From Usnea hakonensis (lineage: Eukaryota; Ascomycota; Lecanoromycetes; Lecanorales; Parmeliaceae), in NCBI GenBank assembly GCA_013423325.1, contig BLJB01000210.1, positions 6,414-70,413 of the forward strand: a stretch of DNA of 64,000 nucleotides. Reading direction: 5' to 3'. The position numbers and the translations under genes were made by a program. Of this stretch, positions 35,651 to 44,635 are shown one piece after another. The notes beneath the pieces were generated by a model that saw nothing but the letters and a program-made list of their open reading frames with translations, did not search any database and was not told the origin of the DNA. How positions within the stretch are numbered: the stretch's first letter is position 1; each line of letters begins with the position of its first letter.

Positions 35651-37330
35651 TTATAGACGCTTAAGTAAGGTCCTATCTAGCGATTTATTTAACTTACTAA
35701 TAATAGTAGTAGAGATCGCGAAGTCTAGGTCGTAAATCGAGTAGTAGGGGGTCGACTTTATATAATATACTAATCTACTCTCCTTATTATTAAAAAAGTC
35801 GAGGCTAACTACGTAAATATAACCTTCCGGCTTTATATTAATAAGGTTATATAGACCTAGTACTATCCGAGCGCGCCGATCCATATCTAATATTTTTACG
35901 CGCGTTACCTTCGAATTAGTTACCGCGTTACTAGACTCAATAATACCGGGTATTACCATAGAACTTCGGGGACCTATATACTATAAAGGATATAAAAGGG
36001 TAAACTATATTTATCCCTTACTATAGCGTATCGCGTAACCTATCCGCTAATATACTTTCTAAATCGACGATAGGAGTAACTATTAGATAACCCGTTATAT
36101 ATCGGGATTATCTACCTCTAGGCTATACGCGTCTATAGTAATAATAATTCTAGGAGACGTATATTAGGCGGATAATTAATTAAATCGTTATATAATACTT
36201 TGCTTATCTTGAGTCGTTATCGTTATAAAATATAGTACGACTAAGCTAGCTATCTCGATAGGATATAGTAATTACTTTATCTATATATATATTAGCTTAT
36301 AGATATTATTAATATTATTTATAGAATCTATAAAGATAATTATCTTAGGAACGTCCTATACTATAGTAATCCGCGTTAGTAAAATATATTATAGGTCGAG
36401 TATACTATTAATAGTATTCCTTATAGGGCTAATCTAGATATAGATTTTTAGCTAATCGAGCGGCGTTCTTATAATAACTATATCCTCTAAGAATATATAT
36501 CGTTCTCGAATAGTATCGAGTATTTAAATATTAAGGGTTACCGATATACCTAGAAGCGGAATATAACTAGATAATCGGGCGCGAAAAATACTAAGATTAA
36601 AGTAGGCCGGCCGAAACTCCTACTACTTAGTAACTAGATAGAGCTTATTAATAACTAATAAATATAGCTTCGACGAGAAACTAGAATATTATAAGACCTC
36701 GATATTAAAGTCTCTATTAGATATAATCTCGAGACTTATAAAGACTATTATAATTAGTATTTAGTATCTAGAGTTCCCCTAGCTATTATACTATAGGTAA
36801 AGTATTTAGAGCGGATCTTTATAACGCTCGCGGTATTATAGCTATTACTATTTAAGATAAAGGGGTAACTAGTAGGTACTCGATTTATCTTTTTATATTA
36901 CTCCTCTAATAATACGTTTAGGGGTATAATAATTAGTACTATCCTAACTAGCGAAAATATAAATAGTATAATAAGAAAGATAATACTCTTTCTAAATCTA
37001 GTTTTAATAATTAGGATTAGATCCTATATCTAGTTTAGAATTATATTAAGGGCGTTATACTACTACTCTTTTAAATTTATTTCGAAGTAGATTACTACTA
37101 CCTACCTTATATATTCTAGACTAATATATTTATTACTAGTATCTATTATTATTATTAATAATAACGCGCTAGTAGCTATACTAGATATAGCTTTATTTAA
37201 ATAGTCTTTAGTATAACTCTTTATAATACCCTCCGATAGCTCGAATAGATAGCCGGATTTATTGATAATAATCTATTAACCTTTCCGGTATATAGTCGTT
37301 ACTACGTAGGTAGTTAAATTTCGAGTCGAA
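35651..37330 (-). pseudogene. Gene C of the 20-kb element: RecQ-like DNA helicase, RIP-inactivated
   Basis: On the minus strand the motifs of a superfamily 2 helicase appear in order. A Walker A relic reads IKTRFRKSIIF at about 37,000 (TGFGKS expected; both Gly changed to Arg, G to A). Motif Ib-like IPLNVLLEE follows. A motif II relic VINKLYLV is at about 36,650 (DEAH expected). FRPAYFNLSIFRARL, motif III GISVTLN at about 36,540, and KIIIFIDS (motif IV) at about 36,330 complete the series. The frame extends through 35,959-35,651, still open there for 102 codons. FRPAY and the motif IV form resemble RecQ-like helicases of fungal subtelomeres and mobile elements. Motif I is in a different frame from III and IV, so an intron or indel lies between. 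Confidence 0.65.
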
Positions 37331-37613
37331 GTTAAAATTTTTTCGATAATCTACCTCTAGAGTACGATATATAAATTAGGTACTATTATAATATCGCGTA
37401 CTTAATAGAGTATATATATAGGTATAAGCCCGTATATATTACTTAAATAAAAATAATAGTATTAGATTTAGAATCGCGTTATAAAGTAAACTATTAATCT
37501 AAAAAATCTATAACTTAAAAATTATATAGGAAATCGCTAAAATAACGCGAAACCTAGTATAATTACGGGGTTCTACGCTTAGACCTACCGCCGTTACGCT
37601 ATATAGTTAGCGA

Positions 37614-37689
37614 ACTAACCCGAAGGGGCTTAGGTAACGGCCGCTAACCCGAAGGGGCTTAGCGTAAAGCTAACCCGAAGGGGCTTAGC
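37614..37689. repeat. Three subterminal hairpin repeats at the right end
   Basis: Three near-identical 21-bp palindromes lie at about 37,614-37,634, 37,643-37,663 and 37,669-37,689, each with arms GCTAA/TTAGC and a CCC/GGG inner stem. The left end has one copy (17362-17382). They are candidate transposase-binding or replication hairpins. Confidence 0.75.
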
Positions 37690-37716
37690 GCTGGCATGTC
37701 TGAGGGACTGAGGCAA
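37669..37716 (-). repeat. Right terminal inverted repeat
   Basis: The reverse complement begins TTGCCTCAGTCCCTCAGAC and shares the following palindrome with the left end. It ends at 37716 next to ATTTGCTTA. Confidence 0.85.
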
Positions 37717-37725
37717 ATTTGCTTA
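37717..37725. repeat. Right 9-bp target-site duplication
   Basis: ATTTGCTTA, identical to 17327-17335, directly following the right TIR. Confidence 0.85.
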
Positions 37726-37763
37726 TTAAGAGTCATACGCTCTACCGATTGAGCCACCCCGGC
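37717..37763 (-). pseudogene. 5' half of a tRNA-Lys(CUU) gene split by the 20-kb element
   Basis: On the minus strand it begins GCCGGGGTGGCTCAATCGG and runs through the anticodon (CTCTTA) into the intron, where the element begins. The anticodon stem is TATGA here and TCATA in the 3' half at 17,320, paired like TATGG/CCATA of the intact copy. Confidence 0.8.
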
Positions 37764-38250
37764 TACCTTACTTGACATGAAGATTTGGGCATAATTTGAC
37801 ATATATTTTAAAATTCAACGAGCTCTTAGTGCGCTGCTAAATTAAATCTTTGACGAGGGTCAAGTACATAAGAAGGTGGCCACGCACAGGTGGCTGCTCC
37901 TCCCACATTTGGATTTTCATACAAATTTTGGTGCGGAAACACGAGCAAATAAATGGGTAGCGATTTTTCGTTTTTTGTTTTTATACAGGACTGAAAACAG
38001 CCCTCGGCGCCCCCAGGCAAGCTGGAGACGCCGTGGACCTATGTCGAATCGAAACAGCGAACCCACCACCAAGTACCTGGCCCCTGGCACCGGGATCACT
38101 AACAACACAGGAGGAAGTGAGACGACGGTAGCAGAGATAGGTAGAGTTTGGTGGTTCCCAGCGAATGATTTCTTGATATCCCAGCGAGATATAATACCTT
38201 CCCAGAGGGAGTGAACAGAGGCGTTGCCGCGCCAAAGTACACTAACAGTA
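37764..38250. other. Non-coding flank right of the element
   Basis: GC content returns to normal within 100 bp of the element. Several overlapping frames of 60-140 codons exist on both strands, none with recognisable domains or splice support. Confidence 0.3.
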
Positions 38251-38505
38251 ACCATTGCGACCGAAAGCGCAATGGCACTCAGGGGGCTCAAATTGACACG
38301 AGGGCTCGTGGTACGGGGGCTTGTCATCATCATCATGTAGAGAGTGGAGCCTTGATCCCTGGGGGAGAGGCTAGTTTAGATAGGGCATGGATCCATGCGG
38401 GGACCGGGAACCCCTGTACATAGATCCCTTTGGCTGGGCCTTAGCTGCCTGTGACGCCCCTAGGGGTGACCAGTATGACTTAATCGATCAATCAATCAAT
38501 GGGTA
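38251..38505 (+). mobile_element. Possible 3' tail of a 5'-truncated LINE
   Basis: A GC-rich stretch ends in TGACGCCCCTAGGGGTGACC followed by GACTTAATCGATCAATCAATC, a short tandem (ATCA)n tail like those of Tad-type LINEs in Dothideomycetes. No coding domain is intact, and the left limit is arbitrary. Confidence 0.3.
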
Positions 38506-38614
38506 GCGATATGTTGACACCTCCTGTTACTAAGGTACATTGACAACCCCCTCCTTAACATGAGTATACTTACCCCTGGAAAAGCAACACCCTATGAACC
38601 AAATCCACCAAATC

Positions 38615-38760
38615 TGCCATGCGCGAATCACTACCATTGCCATGGCCTGGAGCATGGTAGATCGCATGCCACTGCCACGCCTGAAGTATTCAATTTGCCA
38701 TACCTGAAGCATTACCGTTGCCATGCCTAAAGCATTCACATTGCCATAGCGGCGAGCTAT
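38615..38760. repeat. Degenerate ~30-bp tandem repeats
   Basis: TTGCCATGCCTGAAGCATTAC-like units occur about five times with variations. Nothing coding is evident. Confidence 0.5.
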
Positions 38761-40349
38761 GGCCCTGGGAACTTAATTTCTATGATAGGTACCTACACTA
38801 CAAACAAGGTACCGCGGTCGGAGCTTGGTCGATATCTTCGCCCTGAAGTCCTAGCGCCCAGAATTTCGTAGCCCCCTTTCGTATACCCTTAGTGATATCC
38901 ATATTCGAACGTATCGATCGCGCGCGAGGGGGCACTTGGCCTCCAGGTGGACTGTAGGAGAGGAAATGTCTGGTGCTGGTTGTTTGGTGAAAGCTTCGTG
39001 CTCGAGAACCATGAGAGTATGACAAGCTAGGTAGTAGGAAGAGAGCTACAGATACACCCTGTAAAGCCTCGGCCAAGACGATGTGCTAAGACTAGATGAG
39101 ACCGTGTTATTTGTATATTCAGAGGTGAAGCATCATTTTCCAACGGTATTGGGACCATCGGCAAAGACGCCGCTGCGGTGGAGTTTGATGATTGATTGTA
39201 ATTGGGACGAGCAAGATAGCTGTGCGGATACTCCGTACAGAGAGACGGGACTGTCTTCGCAGATGTGGGTCTAGGAGAGAATGATCGCAGTCCCTCACCC
39301 TTCACACGCTAGCTAAATTCAGACTCCCATCTCCCACCCCCCCTCCTCGTACACCCTCGCACCCCCCCACCCTCTCACACCCAACCAACACACTCCCGCC
39401 TCCCAATCACTCCACATACACCAAATAACACGCTCCTCCAACCATAACATTCCCAATAAAAGCACCGATGAACATGGTTTCAGGGCGTTCGTTTGTCGGG
39501 GACTTATATCTAAGAGGAAAGGGAAGGGGAGGAGAAGGGAGGGGAAGGGAAGGGAAGGTGAAGGGGGGAAGGGAGGCAAGGGGAAGCGGAATAGGATATG
39601 CATATCGGATGTGGGATATTGGTGTGATGGATGACGAACTGCGCGGAAATTATGTGTAGGTGCATTGGGGAAAAGGTGTATGTGTAGAGGGTTGAGATTG
39701 AGTGGTCGTAACAAGATGTAGGAGTAATTATCTGCTATAAATTCCGATTACTCGATCAAGTCAAGAATTTTTCCTACATTTTTATTTATTTCCAATTTTT
39801 TTGTGCCCTCAACTTCAAAACAGGTTGAGCTGGTTGCGGTAGTCTTTTTCTCTACTGAACTCTAGTCATTATGGAGTCAGGCAAGTGGCTTGGTGAAGGT
39901 GCGGACCAGTTTGATATTGAGTAGCAGACGTGGGCGAATGTCTTACTCAGGATATCAGGTTAAGGCTCACACATTTAGTCGTAACAACAAAGGGTGCGAT
40001 AAGTCTGGGCGCATGTACTCCATATTGACAGCCGTGTACAATCTGTAGAAGCGGCTATGGACCAGAGCTTTCGCTTTCCAATCACAGCACTCCTTGCGTT
40101 CTATCCCATCGCCCGGCGCAGAAACACCAAGATTTGACCCAGCACACGCTTCATTTTCAACCATTTTGTTCCCTTTCCCTTACCTATGCCACGAAATCGC
40201 GTCTTCAACAATCTGGATCACGCGCCAGCTGACCAGCAAGCTACAAAGGTATCCAAAGTCCCTCCCCCACTTTCCAGCCCAGGAAGCTCCCAAAGCACGC
40301 GTCATTACGAATTGCTTCTACCTATCGGTGTAGTAATCTCCCTCCTCAC
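38761..40349. other. Gene-poor stretch with strand-asymmetric purine/pyrimidine tracts
   Basis: A C-rich tract at 39,325-39,420 and a G/A-only tract at 39,511-39,592 dominate. No frame here is supported by domains or splice sites. Confidence 0.35.
39511..39592 (+). repeat. Polypurine tract (GGGAAG-type)
   Basis: About 80 bases almost solely of G and A, built from GGGAAGG and GGGGAGG units. Such tracts can form triplex or G-quadruplex structures. Confidence 0.7.
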
Positions 40350-40628
40350 ATCTTGGCCGACGGCTCTCATGAGATCTTTACCCTGTTCTTCGACGATGAA
40401 ACCCTTAATATCCTCGCCAACAATGCCAATGAGTGCGCCTAAGTACGTCCAGCTCCAGCCGACAAGCCTCACACGAGGACAAGGTCTCCAACGATGAAAA
40501 AAGAGCTTCGCGCTTACATTGCTGCTTACGTTTGGATGGATGTATATCTAGAGAAAGAAGTAAAGGACATTTGGAATACCGACCCAGCTAAAGGGCTAAT
40601 ACATGATATCGTTCGTTATTGTAGATAG
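40350..40628 (+). pseudogene. piggyBac-like transposase relic (N-terminal part)
   Basis: The frame starting at 40350 reads ILADGSHEIFTLFFDDETLN, then NANECA, a TAA at 40440, then KKELRAYIAAYVWMDVYLEK and KDIWNTDPAKG, ending TAG at 40626. The FxLFFdde.l..i...TN..A and eL.aYi...iwMg......dfW layout is that of the N-terminal region of fungal piggyBac (DDE_Tnp_1_7) transposases. The catalytic part is absent. Assignment is from memory of the family. Confidence 0.45.
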
Positions 40629-41048
40629 ACTCCACACACAATAGATATTTACCACCAAAACCACACCATTATGAACCACTTCATAGTAGTCCTTGACACT
40701 ATAATAGAATCTTCTAAATTCCCTAACTTCTTTTTCCTAAAGATTTTTCGTTACGAGTGTGACTACTTCAACGACAAATTGGGCTGAAGGTAGCACGTGT
40801 GCACGTGACAACGTCCGGTTTGGTGTACACTACCATTACTTAGGGCTAGGGCTCGCTTAGCGCCTCTGCGGTCACATATTCAGCGACTCCTTTACGGAGT
40901 AGGTAGATACATCATCACATACATTATCCACCATACTCCTCCGTGAGAGCCGGATACAGGTACGCGAGAGGAAGTCATATCCAGTGCACAGCTGTTGTGA
41001 AGCAAAGAGATTCGTGGTCGACGAGAGTTCCGGGTGCTTGATCAGAGC

Positions 41049-41560
41049 GAGTCGACGGAGAAGTACTCCCTTTCGCGGGATCACTTCAACATGAACCAAT
41101 TTGGGAAGCCGGAGGAAGAGGATTTCCAGACGGTCTGCGAAGTGATCAAGAAGATGGTGGAAGAATCGCCTCAACTGATTAAGGGGCGTGATCATTATAG
41201 GTAGTATGACATGTAGGCAGACCACTTCCTCTGGCGGTGTCAGATCAGTGATGGTTCAAGTCTGATAGAACTCCCTACTATAGGACACGATGATTTCCAG
41301 GTACAATTCCATCTCACCGGTTTACCCGTTACCAGCAATTCGTCGATCGAGATATAGAGATGGAGCAGATGAAGCATTCCCTACTACCATCAGACCCGCA
41401 TAGCGGGCGAAAGATCCATATACTGCATGGCCTCGGTGGTATTGGTAAAACGCAATTAGCCATAGCATACGCTAGGAAATACTAAGAGGTACACAGTGCG
41501 ATAATATGGGTCAATGGCAATAGTAAAGACACTCTTGCAGGGTCTTGCGGCATTTGCGAC
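41049..41560 (+). pseudogene. Broken STAND/NLR (NB-ARC) gene
   Basis: Two segments survive in different frames. One (41,049-41,215) reads YSLSRDHFNMNQFGKPEEED, a sequence often found before the nucleotide-binding domain in fungal NLRs with an alpha/beta-hydrolase N-terminus. The other (41,321 onward) reads FVDRDIEMEQMKHSLLP, then the P-loop HGLGGIGKTQLAIAYARKY. A TAA (41483) stands where CAA or GAA is expected, followed by AIIWVNGNSKDTL in the same frame. A further frameshift follows (LQGLAAFATHACID). No repeat domain (WD40, TPR, ANK) is found downstream. NLR proteins of fungi act in non-self recognition and cell death; this copy cannot. Confidence 0.72.
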
Positions 41561-42313
41561 ACATGCATGTATTGATCATACCATCCATCCGCATCTTTCT
41601 CGAAGACACGAAAACTCTCGAGCCGTGCGCAAAAATCATGAAGAAATTGCTCCCCGCCACCTGGAGAACATCGATACTACAGGAATTCGGTCAATTGCAC
41701 AACGGGCAAACGTCATGGTCACTGCAGATATCTGAAGCCTCTTACTGCCGGAAGGAAGAAGATTCAAGCGAAACAGCTCATAGGAGCGCCTATCGCCAGC
41801 TGTGGCCATACACACTACGCCATTTCCCTGAAATGATCGGTCAGCCGTTGCGAAGAGATCCTCCAAGAACGAAATCTCCTCCGCTAGGCATGGAGCTGGT
41901 CTGGTGGTATCAATTGACTGCTCAACCTTCATCTCCATCATTGGACTCAAGAAGGAAGCTGGCCTCGGGAATATTTTGAACAAGATAGCAACATGAGTAA
42001 ATCACTCATTAGGAAGCGGTCAACCGCCCTCTCTCAGCAACCCACAATCAGATCTTAGTGGTATTTCTGTCAGAGAAGGGAAAAAATCCCGCTGTCAAGA
42101 GTCGCCGCTATCAGCAGATACTTGGAGCTGCCGGCATCTACATGGGCCAGCCTGAACTGCCCCTGCGAGTTACCGACGTTGATAAGGCTCTGTGCCGGAA
42201 ACTGCTCAGTATAGAACAGTCAGCTTCTGAAGAATCTGTTTGAAGATAATCTGTTTGAATCGACCTGTGAAGATGTATAGCAAAGATGGGGTTTGAACGG
42301 TTGGAGAATCAGG

Positions 42314-42703
42314 TTAGTGGGATTGGGCGAATGGGGATGGTATGGTATTGTAGATACTGGGGAATGCTGTCGGAAAGATCCAAGAGAAGGCTCTCATGCT
42401 AGCGCCACCCTCTGTTGTTTCATGTATTCTCACCCCATTAAATTCTCCTAGTGGACCTTCACGATCTTTCATCTCTTGATCACTAGGGGAACCTCCCTCG
42501 TCTCCTCCCGAGGCTACGGGTATTGGGCGACAACTTGTAGCTGTACTACGATTGGCAGGGCGACTATGGTATATTGAGGTGGGTTTAGCTGTAGTCTCTG
42601 TAAATCGACTATTGCCGAAGGGTTTGGATGAGGAGATGTTTGCAGGAGGGTCTTGCTGGCGGGCCTTATCACCAGGCTTCCACTTACGTTTGCTTGCGGA
42701 CAT
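42314..42703 (-). CDS. Hypothetical protein, 129 aa
   Basis: An ATG-initiated frame (MSASKRKWKPGDKARQQDPP) rich in Ser, Pro and Thr, with no recognisable domain. A GTAAGT at codon 6 could be a splice donor, so the model may be wrong. Confidence 0.35.
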   Translation of the reverse strand: MSASKRKWKPGDKARQQDPPANISSSKPFGNSRFTETTAKPTSIYHSRPANRSTATSCRPIPVASGGDEGGSPSDQEMKDREGPLGEFNGVRIHETTEGGASMRAFSWIFPTAFPSIYNTIPSPFAQSH

Positions 42704-42936
42704 AATGATGGGCTGATGGCTGACGATAGAATAGGAAAGGGTATTTGCTAATGGTAACAGAACGAGATTAAGGAGGAATTATGCTGCAATGGTTGAATGT
42801 CTTTGAGAAGGATGAAGGCACGTAGCATAATCTATAGGAGAGATGAGCCACTTGACTATGGCGAGATGTTGAATCAAGCCAGTAACTCGCTCGGGTCGCA
42901 GATGTAACGGTACCCAACATTGTGTTATCCTGTTGT

Positions 42937-43988
42937 TTAAGGCTTTGAAACCTCCTTATCTTTCCTGACTAATTCCTTGTTGGTGCTGGCCTTGCCCATC
43001 TCGTTCTCGGTGTTTTGAGCTGATTTAATCGGCGCTCCAGAACCCCAAAAATTGGACGAAAGCTGCATGGTGGCGTCCATGCCAAGGACTTGAGCCGCAC
43101 CATCCACCGAAGAGTTCTCCTCATGCGTGGCCTCCATGCCTTCAAGGTTTGGGCTATAAATAACCTGTCGTCCTTGGTTGGCGGTCCTGTTCTTCCTGGT
43201 TTTCAATACGGTTCGTGCAGTGCCCTTGGGTTTTCCTTCTTGTGGCAGCGACGGCGACGAGTTGGTATTCTTAGCATTGGGCTTGGCTCCAGAAACGGTG
43301 GATGGTTGCTGAGTGCTTGGAAGAGGCCGCTGATTTGGCTTTGGTATTGGTAACGCAGATTTGTCCTGGGATGGTATTAGAGTAGGAGAACAAGAGAACA
43401 AGAGAAGGCGACTATACGTACAGCAGACAAATTTACGGCTCGCGGTCCTTTTTGGGAAGTCGATTTCGAGGTGGACGTCTTGAGGGATGCGATAGCAGCC
43501 GAGTTTTGGGAAGTCGATTTCGAGGTGGACGTCTTGAGGGATGCGATAGCAGCCGAGTTTTGGGAAGTCGATTTCGAGGTGGACATCTTGAGGGATGCGA
43601 TAGCAGCCGAGTTTTGGGCGTTTAAGTACAGGTTCAACGTATTCTTATTTCGCTCGAGCAATGCAAATGACTCGTTAAGTTCCGCACGCCGGAAAACAAG
43701 AAGAAATACGATTTGAAGTCGATTTTGCTGTTTAAATAGTACCAGGAGGCTATTAATTGTGACGTTAATAGATTTAAGGAGCGAAACAAGGCCTGAATCT
43801 AGTTCTGTTTCGTTTGAGGGGATGAGCTGAGTTATGATCTCTCGTAAATGGTCAACGCTTGCTTTAGCTTCGTGAAGGAAGTAGCGGCCGTGTTTCAAAG
43901 CATCCCGAAGCTCATTCAAGCTCTTTATAATAGAGAAAGCGTAGTCAACAGCTTGCGCACCGCAAATGAACGCGCTAAACCCATCCAT
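42937..43988 (-). CDS. STAND N-terminal-domain-like protein with three 18-aa repeats
   Basis: Two exons, 43988-43422 and 43365-42937, joined by a 56-nt intron (GTACGT donor, phase 0), giving about 331 aa. The first in-frame ATG is at 43988; 44081 would need a TTG start and has a stop directly upstream. Residues about 1-60 (AVDYAFSIIKSLNELRDAL, EAKASVDHLREIITQL) look like the helical N-terminal domain of fungal STAND proteins, by inference. Then come three tandem copies of an 18-residue unit, NSAAIASLKTSTSKSTSQ. The second exon is Pro/Ser/Asn-rich with no domain. No NTPase domain follows, so it may be a stand-alone signalling partner, and the nearby NLR relic fits that idea. Confidence 0.55.
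43451..43613. repeat. Three near-identical 54-bp coding repeats
   Basis: Copies start at 43,451, 43,505 and 43,559. I see one C/T difference among them, so the array is young or is being homogenised. Confidence 0.85.
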
Positions 43989-44635
43989 GTCATTGGGCCG
44001 TGGGGCGGGGTAGACCGGGATGGCTGAAAAAGGGTCGTTCGTGTTATTATTCCCAGGAGCGGGAGCGAGAGCGACAGACAAATGCTATATAGCTTGATAA
44101 GCTTATGATGACAACGTTTGAGAAGCTCAGAGCGAGAGTGACGATCTTTAAAACGCATTATAATAACCACGTAGTTTTGTAGGCGCAATGTCAAAAGTGC
44201 CTGCATTTTTAGGCTGTGTTCACGTGAAGATGACCCAATGAATTTTAATGGCGCAGCCAGCCTCGCAGAAACGCCGTGAAGTTCTAAAAAAAGGTAGGGT
44301 AGATGCGGGGCACTTCGGGCACTACCTACCTTGTGTAACCTGGTGTGCCACGGATATTAGCTTGGCAGTCTAGCGCAGGAGACCAATCAGACATCTCAGA
44401 CTACTACGTGTTCTAATTCACCTCAAGTAGGCCATTTGCCAATGAACCCTGAGTTCTCTCTTAACAATGATCCAGTACTATGTTTCATGCTTAGCGTCAA
44501 TCCCATACGTGTCAATTATCAATGTTGATCTTTCGTCTCAACTCCAAAGAGAACTGTCAAGTCGACATGAGAAACCATCTCATACTCCGTACAAATCAGC
44601 GTCTTGGAATTCCGCACTCTATGTTATAACAATCT
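43989..44635. other. Intergenic region between divergent genes
   Basis: It holds the promoters of the repeat-containing protein (minus) and the membrane glycoprotein (plus). Small frames are present, but none is supported. Confidence 0.35.

Larger units (their letters stand above)
17336..37716. mobile_element. 20.4-kb RIP-inactivated DNA element with TIRs, inserted in a tRNA-Lys gene
   Basis: Both ends carry the 19-bp inverted repeat TTGCCTCAGTCCCTCAGAC, extended after a short mismatch by a shared palindrome. The flanks are 9-bp direct repeats. Removing a nested 5,850-bp gypsy copy leaves about 14.5 kb. Inside are relics of an unknown gene (A), a DUF6589-like gene (B) and a RecQ-like helicase (C). 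A possible fourth gene lies at 21.3-22.7 kb. CpA and TpG are almost absent, while CpC, CpT and CpG persist, the signature of RIP. A 9-bp duplication is typical of Mutator-like elements, but I recognise no MULE transposase; other large TIR classes remain possible. Starship elements are unlikely because I see no tyrosine-recombinase captain at an end. Confidence 0.88.

Noticed and set aside
17400..37560. Centromere or mitochondrial DNA insertion
   Set aside because: AT-richness is fully explained by RIP of a bounded element; no mitochondrial genes were recognised.
17336..37716. Starship giant element
   Set aside because: Starships are usually longer, carry a tyrosine-recombinase captain (DUF3435) at one end and lack such TIRs; none seen.
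37917..38336. 139-codon minus-strand frame starting MMMMTSPRTT
   Set aside because: No domain, overlapping competing frames, and it sits next to transposon debris.
42058..42243. 61-codon frame downstream of the NLR relic
   Set aside because: Begins with a GTG, has no recognisable motif, and could be a remnant of anything.
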